Assembly: GCA_018873245.2 (NCBI GenBank)
Contig: JAEMBT020000006.1
Span: 11,788,387-11,852,386 of the forward strand
Source of the DNA: Archegozetes longisetosus
Lineage: Eukaryota > Arthropoda > Arachnida > Sarcoptiformes > Trhypochthoniidae
DNA: 64,000 nt
Direction: 5' to 3'
Shown piece by piece: positions 40,869 through 53,149 of this stretch (its first letter is position 1; the number at the start of each line of letters is the position of its first letter). The notes beneath the pieces are model-generated. The model was not told the origin of the DNA. It saw only the letters and a list, made by a program, of their open reading frames with translations, and did no database searches. Both the position numbers and the translations under genes were made by a program.

Positions 40869-42652
40869 TTATGACCTCTTTTGTACTTTCAAAATAAGAC
40901 GTTTAGGCATTGCAATTATTTGTCCAGAATAGTACTCGATCGGCTGCTCGAACGATTAAATAAGAATTTTAAATAAATATTAATTTTCAAATTTCAATTT
41001 ATGATAACTAAAAACAAACCTCAGTTTCACTGCATTTAACGAATTCATATTTGTTGTATAGTTTTGTCAGACAATATTTCATTTCAATTAACGCGAATTT
41101 CATTCCGATACAATTTCGCGGTCCATCAGCAAATGGTACATAAGTTCCTGGTTTTATCTTATGCTTGTTTTCAGGTAAAAACCTTTCGGGTATGAATTCA
41201 TCCGCATTTTCGAAGTTATCTGGATCTCTGTGTACGGCTTTTAAGGGAATTGATATCAAAGTGTCTTTCGGTATAAAAATATCTCCCAATTTACAATCAC
41301 GTGCAGACTTCCTCTCTATTCTGACAAGGGAAGGCTCTAATCTGAGAGATTCTTTGATACAGGCATCTAAATAAGATAATTGATTAATATTATCAAAATC
41401 AGCTTCGATTCCATTGAGCTTTTCATCGATTTCCTTTATTAATTTTTCTTGTTTTGAAGGATTTATCACCAAATTATACACAAGATTTATGAGTCCACTC
41501 GCAGTGGTATCGAATCCTCCAACCATAAACAACATGCAGTTGTCAATGACTTCTTTATCATCAAGTCCTTTACAAAAAGAAAGAATTGTAACTTGCTTTT
41601 ATTGTTTAATTTTTAATTATATCCTCATAAAACTGATATCAAAATACTGACTGATTTTAGAAGTTTTTGGATTTTCATCAGTAGAGTCGAGTAAAATCTG
41701 TAGAAAATCATTTCTTTTGATATTGTTTTGTCTTCTTTCGTCAATCATTTTCTGAACTAGTTTTGCCATAAAATCCATAGCCGTTCTATCGAGAGCTCGA
41801 AAATCTAAGATTTTTGAAAGCGTTGGAGAGAAAAGGGCTACCAATTGTTCGACTGAAACATCTTTCATGTAAAATCTTCTCGAATTGATGACTAAGGGAT
41901 TTGTTGAATCATTTGCAGAATCAACTTCAGTTGCGAAGAAAGCTCTCAAAACGACGTCCAAAACAAAAGATTCAAAATAAGGTCTCAAATCGAAAGACTC
42001 TCCACTTATGGCAAACTTTTCAATATTGTTCAAAAACAATTGTATTGAATCCTCGAATAATTTTCTGATTCTTTTAAGACTAGCTAAAGAAAATGCTGGA
42101 GCTATTAGATGTCTCGAAGGTTTCCACAAATCATAATCCAAGAGAAAAATACTTTTTCCACCTGGTTGGTCAGGTAAAGCATAAATCTTTGGAATTAGTC
42201 ATAAAAGTTTTAGATAAACAAAATGATGTAAAGCTCAGAAATTTGTTTTATATCATTACTCTATGATTGAAAAATTCTTTGAAGTCTTCGATAAGTATTT
42301 GATTTATTAACTTGGGTTCGGCCACCAATAAAGTCGGTGAAAAAAGCTCATAGGTTCTATAAGTTGAATATTTATGTAAAAAAAATCAAAATGAATTCCA
42401 TATGAATTCTTTTGCAAAGTCATTAGACACTTACCCAACAATTTTTCCATTTGTTTTGATACAATTCCAATCGTTTAATTGTAAAACATTGCTCAAAGAT
42501 TTAAAAGTATGAAAAATATCGTTCGGTATCCCCTGACGTTTCCAAAATGTTAGCTTACGATACAAGTAAGTAACCAAAAGCGTTGAAAAAATTAGTAACA
42601 CTAAAAGTTTTGATTCAATTACTAATGAAATGTAGTTATAAAGTGAATTCAT
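40869..42652 (-). CDS. Cytochrome P450, CYP3 clan
   Basis: Five exons: 42652-42435, 42356-42260, 42186-41652, 41567-41020 and 40946-40869. All have GT-AG borders and compatible phases; total 491 residues. An N-terminal anchor (LLVLLIFSTLLVTYLY) places it on the ER membrane. Diagnostic motifs: I-helix GGFDTT (residues 300-305), ExxR (E356-R359), PERF (410-413) and the haem loop PFADGPRNCIG with ligand Cys436. The C-terminal exon (PIEYYSGQIIAMPKRLIL) matches the CYP3 clan, which in arthropods covers CYP6/CYP9-like and mite CYP392-like detoxification enzymes. The substrate is unknown. The last acceptor is a GAGCAG tandem (40950-40944), so one Gln may be included or skipped. It is a lone copy here, not a cluster. 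Confidence 0.93.
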
Positions 42653-44190
42653 TTTAGCGTTTGATAAGAATCAATCATGAAAGCTTTCACTTTTTCAATT
42701 GAAACCTGCCTTCAAATACTTGTTGAAATTAGTTGCTTAAAAACAATTTTCTAGGTCATTAACAATAACATGAAATTACTATTTAGCAACATAGCAACAT
42801 GTACATTAAGTTTTAAATTTATGATTGGATAATTAAACATGTGACGATCAACATGTGAGCATCAAACTTGACTATATGAGGCCCTACTTCAACATTTTAA
42901 CCTTAAAACTAACTTATTATAGATAATTAGTATTTTTGAACTATTATTTCCTTTAGCGTTAATTTGTTAAACAATTAATTTTATATATTATTTCTGATAA
43001 AATAATTGATAATATTGGTCAGCCAAGATGTTCTCGGTTTAACACTGTTTCTGACATTTTTAAATGCTGATTTTGATAGTGATAATAGAGCCGTGTCTAA
43101 TGAGATTTCATGCTAAAAATTGATTGATTTCTCATAGTTGTAACAAAATTATAAACTGTTAAAGAAATAATATTAACACGTTGGCCTAATATAAGAGAAA
43201 AAAATTTCACGATAATTTTCAAGTCTTTTGACAAAAAAGTAATCTAACTTTTATCTTTCAGTGAAACTAGTTAATTTTTGGTAAGCAATCTTTTGAAACA
43301 TACCACTATTATTAGTATAAAAATGAGCATTCAAATATATCAGGAAAGGTGTTAGACCGAGACTTGACTGACTTGATATAAGTATTAAAATAAATGTATA
43401 AATACAATAATCGACATGAGATGAAGAATCTATGATTTTATTGAGAAAACTTTAACAAAAACAATTTTAGTCCCAACAAAAATTTATACGATGTGTTTAA
43501 GATAAGTTTGGAAAAACTAATTAGAAAAATCTTCATAACTTAACAGAAGATCATATATTGTTATGTAATAGATAAATACGGTTTTAAATATTTCTTTATG
43601 AGCCACGGACTTATTCATTGAATAAATGCCAGAATTCACTGAAATAAGGAAAAATCTAGAGGCATTAATTCGTATGAATATTTATATAAAGTTAAGCATT
43701 AAGTCTTTAATATTAAGTATAATTGAGGTGAGATAAAGTTTAAATGATTTTATAATTACCTTTCATTCAATAGAGCTTAGGTTTCAAATCTTGAGCCTAT
43801 TTCACAAAACTAAATGATTCCTAAAGCTGTAATTCAAAATTCTCGAAAAACAAAAATATATATAACATTCGGCATTTTTTGAGTTGCTGGATTTTGGAAT
43901 GATTTCTATGTAATTTCTCTCAGAAATGTTTAAATACCAATCTGCCTTTGGAATTTTACTGAAGTACACGAATAAGATAAGTTTCATTGTCAGTTCGCTG
44001 TGTAAAAAGTTGAATCCCAACATAAATTTTCCAAAATTAACTTTAAGCCCTCACTCTCGTAAGTTTGAAGTTTTATCGTAATATTGAATGCTACAGGGAG
44101 TCAAAAGATTTTTTGAAAACTTTAATTCCTCCATAGGCTCTATTATAAAAAAATTCATTATCTACTAGATGATAGATAATTTATAATATA
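42653..44190. other. Intergenic region upstream of the P450 gene
   Basis: AT-rich, no gene or repeat recognised. The ORF at 43802-44023 has no family features. Confidence 0.4.
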
Positions 44191-45594
44191 CAGAATGTCA
44201 AAATAGTCACATACCAAAAGTATTTTTGTTTTATTTTAAAATTTATGCACATGGAGAGATCGTTTTGCTTTTTTGAACAACATATATATGGTAGTTTTTT
44301 GCGTATTTTCATTTCTAAAATATGTGTTAATCCGACATGGCGACATATAGTGTTGAAGAAAGAATTTTTATAGTGGAGACCTATGTCAAATTAAACAAAT
44401 CTCCAGAGGCGGTGATAAGAGCATTCCAGACAATGTTCATAGATCTGGACCAGATCTGCACACAATAATAACGTGAGTATGAACATTATAATTTTTAACA
44501 TGCTTTTTACTAACATTTTAAACTTTGTTTTTGTAGCTTAATAAGCAAATGGAGGACAGGTAGCGTAGCAGATGATAATGAGTCACGAACAGGAAGACAG
44601 AGAAGTGCACGTACCCCTGAAAACATAGAAACTACCACAAAAATGATGGAAAAAGAACCGGGAATCAACTCGTAGATGTGCACAGGCCCTCGCTATCGGC
44701 CATAAAAGCTTCAGAACAATTCTGCGTGAAGAGCTAAACGTGTTTCCTTATAAAATCCAACTCAATCAAGCCATCACAGAGCGAAGAGTTGAACGTAGAT
44801 TTGAGTTCGCTAATCTTTTAATTCTACAAATTGAAGCAGAAAATTTGAATACCAAAATGATTTGGTTTTCCGACGAGGCGCATTTTCATCTTAGCGGCTA
44901 CGTTAATAAACAAAACTATCAGCACTGGGGTACCGAAAACCCGCTTGTTGCCATAGCCACGCCCCTTCATTCAAAAAGGTGACAGTATGATGCGCAATCA
45001 GCTTAAATGGTATCGTTGGACCTTGTTTTATCGAAGGAAACTTAAATTCTACAAAGTATAAGGAGGCTTTGGAGAAATTTTTATTCCTGAAATTAAAAGT
45101 AGAAAAGCTTTGAAAGATTGGCACTTCATGCAAGACGGGGCACGCCCCCACCAAACAGAGGATATCTTTGCTGTGTTAAGTAACCATTTTTAGTATCGTG
45201 TTATCGATCTAGACAGTGAAAAATTCATCGATGGTGGAATAGAGTGGCCTTCGTATTCACCCGACCTTAATCCATGTGACTATTTTCTTTGGGGCTATCC
45301 TAAGGATCGGGTGTATGCTCAGAGGCCAAGAACTATAGAAGAGTTAAAATCAGCCATCACACACGAAATTAATGGCATCTCAAAAGCAATCTTTCAACGA
45401 GTAATGAACGAATTCGTTGTTCGCCTTCGCCATGTTATTGCTTCCGAAGGCAAACACTTCGAAAACCTTGTATATTAAAACCCCATTATTGATCTTTAAA
45501 ATAAAATAAAAATAAACCATTTACCTCTATTCATTTTTAATTTTTAATGTATTTTGAGGCGAATCTAACTTTTAACAGCTATTTTGAGTACAGG
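44191..45594 (+). mobile_element. Mariner-like transposon, full length but inactivated
   Basis: About 1.4 kb between TA dinucleotides (44189-44190 and 45595-45596). Ends are short, imperfect inverted repeats: left CAGAATGTCAAAATAGT, right (complement) CCTGTACTCAAAATAGC. It contains the whole length of a mariner-family transposase gene (see 44337-45478) with several lesions. Confidence 0.8.
44337..45478 (+). pseudogene. Mariner-like transposase with N-terminal HTH, broken
   Basis: It starts MATYSVEERIFIVETYVKLN, the N-terminal helix-turn-helix type common in arthropod mariners, and ends EGKHFENLVY. A canonical 64-nt intron (44473-44536; GTGAGT...TTGTAG) joins PDLHTIIT to LISKWRTGSV in frame. 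The three catalytic aspartates are visible in order: FSDEAHF, MQDGARPH and YSPDLNPCDYFLWG, with the third typical of DD-x-D mariners. Lesions: a frameshift before PDLHT near 44445, stops near 44673 and 44705, a frameshift near 44980, a stop at about 45062, a stop at about 45192. It is therefore a dead copy of an element that moved in the past by cut and paste. Confidence 0.85.
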
Positions 45595-45596
45595 TA

Positions 45597-48339
45597 TAAA
45601 CCTATGAGTGCATAAGGAGTTTAAGTACGAATATGCGAATCGTCATCTTTATGGCAAGTTAATGTTATCTGAGCTCTCGGAGTCACACAATCATTTAGTT
45701 TTCTTCGACTAATTCTCTCATCAATAAATGGCATCGATTTATGTACTTTTTGTTGATTCAAATATGAATATTGTATCAAAAGCTACATCAGAGGTTTTGA
45801 AGCAGCTAGATTTATTCATGATTTATTTATCTGAATGAAGAAAAATTTATTTTCCTAAAATATTAAATTTCATAGAATTGATAATAAAATAAAACTCTAC
45901 TATTCGAATTGCAGTTAATGAGGTTTTCTACCTTGTATTATAACTATAATTAAGCTATTCGCATTTCTCAATTACTAATAATTTGATCGCATAAAAATTC
46001 GAAATAACTCTTGCTTAAAGATTTCGTTACGCTAAAGAACTGAAACTGACTTTCTTTGATATCACTTTTTAAATTTTCAAAATAAATTGATTATAAACTA
46101 ATAAGTCCTATCGAAATCATATATTAGGCAGTCATTGTTTCATTTAAAGTAAACATATTTTTATTTTATATTCAAATAAGTGTTAAAATAATCAAATATT
46201 TAATTTATTTATATGGAGTTTGTCTTCAGCTAATAATCATCTAACATAGCAGTTATTCAAAGCTTAAATTGATTATTTTAACATATATCTGAATCTAAAA
46301 ATATGCTTTAATTAGAACAATGACTGTCATATTTCAATATATGATTTGAATATGGCTTATTAGTTTGTAGTCAATTTATTTTGAAGATTTAAAAAGTGAT
46401 ATCAAATGACAAGAAAATTTATAAGTCTTATCAAACTTACTATTAAGCTCAATTGGATGGACTTTGTTAGTGGGTTTGCCTAAACTTTGAAAAGAGCTGA
46501 ATTATTATTACATCGCGAGATCTTTAAAGCAGATCTATTGGTCAGACTATATACTAATGTGTTGAATAGAAAATGGATTTATTATAGATTTTTTAAAAAT
46601 AAATATTCAAATTATCTACAATTTGACATTGAGACGATGATTTTATCCCTTTAGGTAAGTTATGATTTTTTGAAAAAGCGAATTTTTCAAGTATTAAGGC
46701 TTGTAATTCTCAGACAAACAAAATTTAAGTGAAACAAAGATACATATATCAAATTTTTTTATCCAGTTTAGTTTCCATTCATTAGAATTCGAAAATCATT
46801 ATCATATTTCTCTGACAGAATTTACTTGAATAACTTATCTATCTTAAAAGGAATTTCAACGCCCACTTACCGCAATGTTTTTCCTAATATTTAGTTCATT
46901 CATAAAAAAATCACCAAAATCAATCAACTCTTAATACTTGAAAGCCCCAAGAAAATAGGGTCAGTTAGATTTTTCAAGACTGTACGTAAAGCTGGATTTA
47001 CGTAAACGGATTTTTTGCACAAGTAGTTTGAAAAAAATTTACTTCCACTGCCGTAGCTGGTATTTTCAGTTTAAGGCTAAAATTTCCGAAATTTTTCTAT
47101 TTAGATAAAGCTTTATTAGATCGAAATTCAATTTACAGTATTACCTCTTTTGTATTTACTTGAAGGGTCTGTGAGATTTACTAAATAATAACGAGGTTAA
47201 ATACTATCGAGACACCTATAAATATCTCTAAATTTAAATTTTTTTATTGAAATTTAAGTTAACTTTAAAGCATGACGATTGTTTAACAGAAAATCAGTCG
47301 ACAGCAAATTGTTGTAAAGTTATTAATTTGTCTGAAAATTATTGAGAATTGATTTTTGTTTGAGGTTTTTGCTTTTAGTCACATACATTACGTCCTTTAA
47401 TATGTTTAATGCCTTGAAAGCATTGTCAAAAACTGATCTACGAGAGAAAATGTTCATTCACCTGTTGTATCATATTCCAGCACTTCAAAACTTATCTGTA
47501 GCTTTTTTCAAATTCAATCTCTTTGAATTTTTAGAATTTTTTATTTATTTTTATTCAAAAACAATGCAAGTAAATAATAATGAGGTGTGCTTTTATATTG
47601 AAGTGACTGAGTAGTTGAGCAAATAATAACGAGTATAAATACCAAAGAGACATTTTCTACATTATGGGAGCATGACTAAATAATTACGAGAGTAAGTACT
47701 ATCGAAGTAAATACTAAAGAGGAAATACTGTAATATAGTTTTTTATTACAACGATCTTTAGCAAATTCAGCAAAAAATTTATCTAAATTTAAAGATGAAG
47801 CGATTACTCTTTTAATATTGATATGAGGGCTAAATCAGTTAATCTTTCATTTGACATAGAATTTATTAAATAAGTTTTAATTCTTTTTAAGTTTGGAAAC
47901 TACTTTCACACGAGACATTAACGCATCCTATAGTTGGTGATATTTTAACATATTTTATTAAGTCTGCCATTAAAAATATCTTCACATCCATTGAGTAATA
48001 ATTGTGCAGTTTCAGAATTTTATCTTAAATTTTCTAAATTCAATCTATAATGAATAACTTCAGAACCAACAAAAGAATAGGTTGAATATCAGTACAATAG
48101 AAGCAGACATTTGTTCTAAAACCAATTTCTCTACGACTTGTACTGAATTTGCCGAATATGTATCTAATAAGAACATTTACTTTATGAAGCAAAATCAGTG
48201 AAATAGTATGATTTCAAAAATTTGAATCAAGTGAAATAAAATTTATGTTATCAAATATGATGTTTCAATAAAATTATTTCGAAAATTTTCTTTAGTATCC
48301 ACTTTGTGATATTTTGTCCCGGATAAGTCTGAAAAATGT
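45597..48339. other. Long gene-poor region
   Basis: About 2.7 kb of AT-rich DNA. Weakly repeated phrases such as AAATAATAACGAG followed by TAAATAC occur near 47187, 47622 and 47680 and suggest a degenerate local repeat. A single GCCGTAGCTGG end-like site is at 47052. No genes recognised. Confidence 0.35.
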
Positions 48340-48344
48340 TGGTA

Positions 48345-49045
48345 ACCCTAAGTATAATCTACGCTAAAAATTCTTTCAAAGTTCACATCTTACAAGTTCA
48401 AAGTTGTTTTTTCTGCTTATCTCAAAATTATTTAATACAAACCTATGAACATTTTGTTATCATTTTAAGCGATAGAAAAGTTAGAAATAATTCTATATCA
48501 TACACATGTCTGTCTCCTGCATATTTCGCGCGTAACGCATGTTTTTATAAAATGCAGAATTTACTATATTTCGTTTAATAAATATCATGTTTATGTATGA
48601 TATATCATTCTAACGAAGAATTCGTGTACTAAAATGTGGTTACAGGAAAAAAATTTTAAAAATATTCTATAAGGTTTACAGACCATACAAGTTTTCTAAA
48701 TTTACCCATAGAAGCCTGCTGGAGCAAGAGTTTGAGTCCTTATAAATTTTTTTCATATGACAAAATTTTAGTTTATGATCTTTAGTTTAAAACAATATGT
48801 CGTACATAAACATATGACATGTATTAAACGAAATATAACAAATTTTGCAAGTCTATCGTTTTATAAAAACACGCGTTACGCGCGAAATGTGCAGGCGACA
48901 GACATGTGCATGATATTGTATAATTTCTACTATTCCATTGGTTAGAATGATATCGAAATGTTTATAGGTTTATATTAAATAATTTTGAGATAAACAGAAA
49001 AAACAACTTTGAACTTATAAAATGTGAACTTTAAAAAGACTTTCT
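48345..49045. repeat. Long inverted repeat (hairpin) with arms of about 250 bp
   Basis: The left arm about 48345-48607 and the right arm about 48796-49045 are inverse copies with about 80% identity by eye; the loop is about 190 bases. Shared blocks include AAGTTCAAAGTTGTTTTTTC, CATGTCTGTC and ATTTCGCGCGTAACGC (left) against their complements in the right arm. There is no coding potential. It may be a terminal-inverted-repeat element without coding sequence, or a local inverted duplication. It stands just upstream of the ELOVL gene. Confidence 0.75.
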
Positions 49046-49226
49046 GTGTAACTAAAAGCAAAATTAACATGCCCTGGCAAATGCTTAATTGTCAACTCCA
49101 ACTTCGTCATCGAAGGCCAAACGGTTGCATTGGTTTAATTCTAGATGATTTTTTAAACTAAAATAACTTAATAAAATCTATGAATCTAAAGTGATTATAA
49201 GAAAAGTTCTTTCTCTCAAACAACAG

Positions 49227-51635
49227 AAAACGTCGAAATAATGACGAATACCATTTTTATTACTTCAATGATTATTGGGAAGAAATCGCAGATTCGCGAT
49301 GCAGTCATTTGCCAATAATCAGGGGTGGATTGTGGACAATATTAGTTATTATGTCAGTATATTTACTAATAACGAGATCATTTTTGCCCAAATATATGAA
49401 ATCAAGAAAACCATTTGAGTTGAGAAAATCGATTTTCACTTTCAATGCATTTATGGTTTTGGCCAACGCTTACATATTCTTTCGAGTGTCGCTACATCTC
49501 AACTACGGAAGAATATTCTTAGATTTCGAATATCCATCAAGAGATGATACCTCTCAACAAACCCTCAGGTATTTGAGATTTAGTTCAGTAAAAATCATTT
49601 TATTTGTCATTAATTTACAGGGATTTGTGTAATGTATTGCTTCCTTTATAGTAAAAAATGAATTTCTCACTTTGTTTTCAATCCTAGGTTATTTGAATTT
49701 ATTCTTTTCTATTCTTTTGTTTATCGCAATATATTTCCTATTAGCCGGTAAACACTCCTCTAAAGTATTTGTTAGGAGAAGTATTTGTGTTATATTTTTC
49801 ATGAATAAATATGGAATTGCTTTTTGAGAGCTTATTATGAAATATTGACAAAATAAAAATATGTACAGTTGTGTAAGAATAAATTGTTACAGTGAATTAC
49901 TGACAGACAGTTAAAAATCTTCATTTCATTAAAAACACTGAGTGCATAATATTGGAGAAATATGTTTTTAAAGTTCAATCAAACCAAAACTTTACAACTG
50001 TGAATGAAAATAAGTCTATTATGACTAATATATACGAAATGACTAACAAAAAAGCATTTAATCACTTCATAATCAGTTATCTGTAAATATCTTTTGCAAT
50101 GAAATAGAAGTTAATCATTGATAGAGGAGAAGTTTAATTTGGCTTAAGTTAATTTACTTTTTCTAAGTTGAAATTTAGCCCTTAAAATGTTAACCTTTTT
50201 CACTGGAAGAATTTATTTTGACACTACTATACTTTATGGGTTTATCGGTCGAAGTTGAAGAGATCTAAGAAAACGTGAAAAGAGCAAAAATCATACCGAT
50301 ATTTAGGTATGCTAAACAAATAGTGGGCGCTCTTGCTCATCACAGTATTTTTAGCAGATGCTTTTGAAAGCTTTATCTGAGCTTAACATAGTTTACTTGC
50401 ATTGAGCTCATATCAACTGCTATTGATTACACAGCAGATAATGTCAATTTCTAGTTTTATATTAAAATTGTGATAAACACATAAGATTACTAGAACCTTT
50501 GCATTGTTGCGCCAGATTGAAGAGATTGGTTTTATATTTATTTTTTAATGAAGTACTTCTAATAGTAAAGGCAAAATTTCAAAGAAACAGGAATTTTCAT
50601 ATGACCGTAGGCTCCTTTTAATTAGACGAAAATACGAATCTTACGAAATTAAACTTTCAAGCATTAATAACGCTTATGTTGCAGTAATTACATTAAAATT
50701 TTTTTATTTAAAACTAATTTTATTCACAATATATCTGTAGCTTTGACAAAAGAGAAACTCTCTAGCCCCTGAATTGCAGAGTATCGTAGAATTCAACGGT
50801 TAAAAGCTTCAAACTATTAATTAGACAACTTTCCGAACCAATTGTTGGATAGATTCCAGACTTAATTATCAAGTACTGTAAAAGCGTATCTTCTAAGGCA
50901 TGGTTGAATCTAAACCCAGTATTAATTACTTAAATATTATGTTAATGATGTTAGACAAAAATCAAGAGATAAAATCTAAAAAATTTATTTCCAACTTCAT
51001 GTCATCGAAGGCTAAACGTTTGCATTGATTTAATTCTAAATAATTTATTAATTATAATAACTTGATAAAATTCATGAAGATTTAATTTAAAAATGATTTT
51101 CAAGTTGTATGACTCAAATTATGAATTAATTTATTTGGAAAATAGTTTGATTAGCTTGATTTGGTGGTTCACAATGACCAGATTTCTGGATCTATTAGAT
51201 ACTGTATTTTTTGTATTGCGTAAGAAGGAGTCAAACGTAACACTTTTACATCTATACCATCACACAGTGGTTCCGATTATTTGTTGGGTCTCTTTTAAAT
51301 ATAACATTACTATACCTATCATTCGTCTCTTCATTTTTATCAACTCTTTCATTCATGTGCTGATGTATTCCTATTATGCCTTATCATCTTTTGGACCCAG
51401 ACTTCAGCCTTATTTATGGTGGAAAAAGTACATAACTCTAATACAAATTATTCAATTTGTTATTTGTGGCTCTTATGGTGTTTTACTTTTCATTATTCAA
51501 ACCGATTATCCAATCGACTGGTTCTTATTCGTTGTCGGACAAAATCCTGTATTTTTAGTAATGTTTGTAAATTTTTATAAGAAATCTTATTCAACAACTG
51601 TTAAAACTGATAAAAATGCAAACATGAATAAATAG
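49227..51635 (+). CDS. ELOVL very-long-chain fatty acid elongase (5' exon missing)
   Basis: Two exons recognised: 49227-49568 (5' border uncertain) and 51146-51635. The splice (TCAG|GTATTT to AATAG|T) restores family spacing. The frame encodes FNDYWEEIADSR, SRKPFELRKSIFTFNAFMVL, then LDLLDTVFFVLRKK, the HxxHH box (HLYHH), MYSYY and a hydrophobic C-terminal half. ELOVL proteins are multi-pass ER membrane condensing enzymes that extend long acyl-CoAs by two carbons using malonyl-CoA. The LDTVFFVLRKK wording is of the ELOVL1/4/7 group. No in-frame ATG precedes the conserved N-terminus, since the frame is open back to a TAA at 49198. The start therefore lies in an unseen upstream exon; CAACAG|A at 49226 is a possible acceptor. 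It ends with a Lys-rich tail. AATAAA is at 51752-51757. Confidence 0.85.
49866..50234. mobile_element. Tc1-type MITE in the ELOVL intron
   Basis: The left end reads TACAGTTGTGTAAGAATAAA. The right end, complemented, reads TAGTAGTGTCAAAATAAATT followed by CTTCCAGTGAA. Ends are inverted over about 30 bases next to TA, so this looks like a non-autonomous Tc1/mariner element of about 370 bp. Its left 250 bases are about 85% similar by eye to 14806-15060, inside the foldback-like element. Confidence 0.65.
50994..51105 (+). repeat. Copy of the DNA in front of ELOVL exon 1, just before exon 2
   Basis: About 110 bases here are roughly 78% similar to 49088-49199. Both contain CATCGAAGG, then AAACG, then TTGCATTG and TTTAATTCTA, and both end just before a coding exon of the same gene. 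This is a direct duplication inside one locus. Confidence 0.6.
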
Positions 51636-53149
51636 ATACTTTTAGCCTTGTATTTATAAGGTTTACACTTCGCACTTTGGAATTTTAATTATCCCAAAGT
51701 CATAAATTTTCATAATAATAATTTTATTAATAAATGAATTTAGAATTTCTCAATAAAAGTATATCCATTATGAAAAGGTAACTTGAAAATTGATGTTTTT
51801 ATCAAATTGAATGAAGTGCTGCACAAACATGTTAATATACAAGTTGCTATATTTCTTCATATATATTCATCGAATGAAAGAAAGCCTTAATGTAATATTA
51901 GAAACCTTAGTTAGGAAGGTGTACATGAAGGGTTTTCCCTCTATCTCTTTCTATATCAGCTCTGTGAATGATTATTTTACAGATAAAAAGTATTTTTGTG
52001 AGAATTTAGTTGAATTTTGCTCGAATCATATAAACATACAGTCACTATCATTGAGTGTTTTCTTATTAACTGGTGCTGGTATTAATATCAATCATAATAT
52101 AAAAACTAATTTAACTTAAATATCACTCACTTTCTAATTGGTGACCACTTTCCATACGCCAGTGATAAAAGAACAATTTTGGTTCAAACTTTTTAATCAT
52201 GAATAATAAAAGTTAATTCTGTACGTGATATTGAATCTTATCTAAAAGTTTTTACTAATTAGAAAAGTTTAGTCGAGTTAAACAGTTCGTTGAACGAAGA
52301 AAGTTAATTGAATAATAAAAGTAATATATATATATATTTTCCTTAAGTTTTTATTATCTAATTTGTAATATATGAAGCGTCTGTGATAATCGTAGCAAAA
52401 TAAATCTAAAGCTTTTCAAGTTCAAGAGTACCTACGATTCAGCTGACAAAGTGATTCAGATTATTCTAAACTTGATTTGATGAAAATCTATTGTCGATAA
52501 CTATATTAAAGGTTACAAATATTGTCTTTCAACTAATAATGAGAAACTTTTTGTATTAATACTTACGAAAATTGACAATAATGGTGAATAATTGCTCTTA
52601 TATTCTTACATTCAATCTAGTTCAAAATTTCTCACATTCATAAAATTTGTTACAAGTAATTATTTTAATTGGGAAATGTCTTGTCAAAGGAAGATCTTGG
52701 TTTCAACTTTTATGCTTATAGTTCGAATTATTGTTAACTTATATACTTATATAATGCTACCGTTTTATTATTTTCATCAAAAGCCATGAATTATATTGGC
52801 AAAAGTAAGTCGTATTAGATCTAAAAAAGAAGATCCTAACGATCCTAATTCTAGCTGGGTTAAGGATGAAAAAACACTTACTCATCCAATTTCATTTCAA
52901 TGAAAAAAGTATGTTAAGTAGTTTTTTACGAGCAAAATATCGAAACTTTAAAAATTCATAACTCCGCTCTCAGGAATATTGAGGATTTGTTTGCACATAT
53001 TCAGCCAGAGTGATGAGGTGAGTCTTTGAGAAAAATTTTAGTGGACGTGGCTTAAAATTTTTATTGTGGGCGGAACTTTTACGTGATTCAAAGTGGGTAT
53101 GGATTGAGACATTAATTTTCAAACTATACTGATGTTGGATATATTATGG
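51636..53149. other. Intergenic region downstream of the ELOVL gene
   Basis: AT-rich. Contains poly(A) signals at 51729-51734 and 51752-51757 and a short (TA)n run near 52328. ORFs at 51811-52119 and 52592-52789 show no recognisable family. The right edge may belong to the hAT relic. Confidence 0.4.

Noticed and set aside
47342..47614. 90-codon hydrophobic ORF
   Set aside because: Composition is that of AT-rich noncoding DNA and it overlaps a weak local repeat.
51811..52119. 102-codon ORF downstream of the elongase
   Set aside because: No recognisable domain, no poly(A) or promoter context; compatible with chance.
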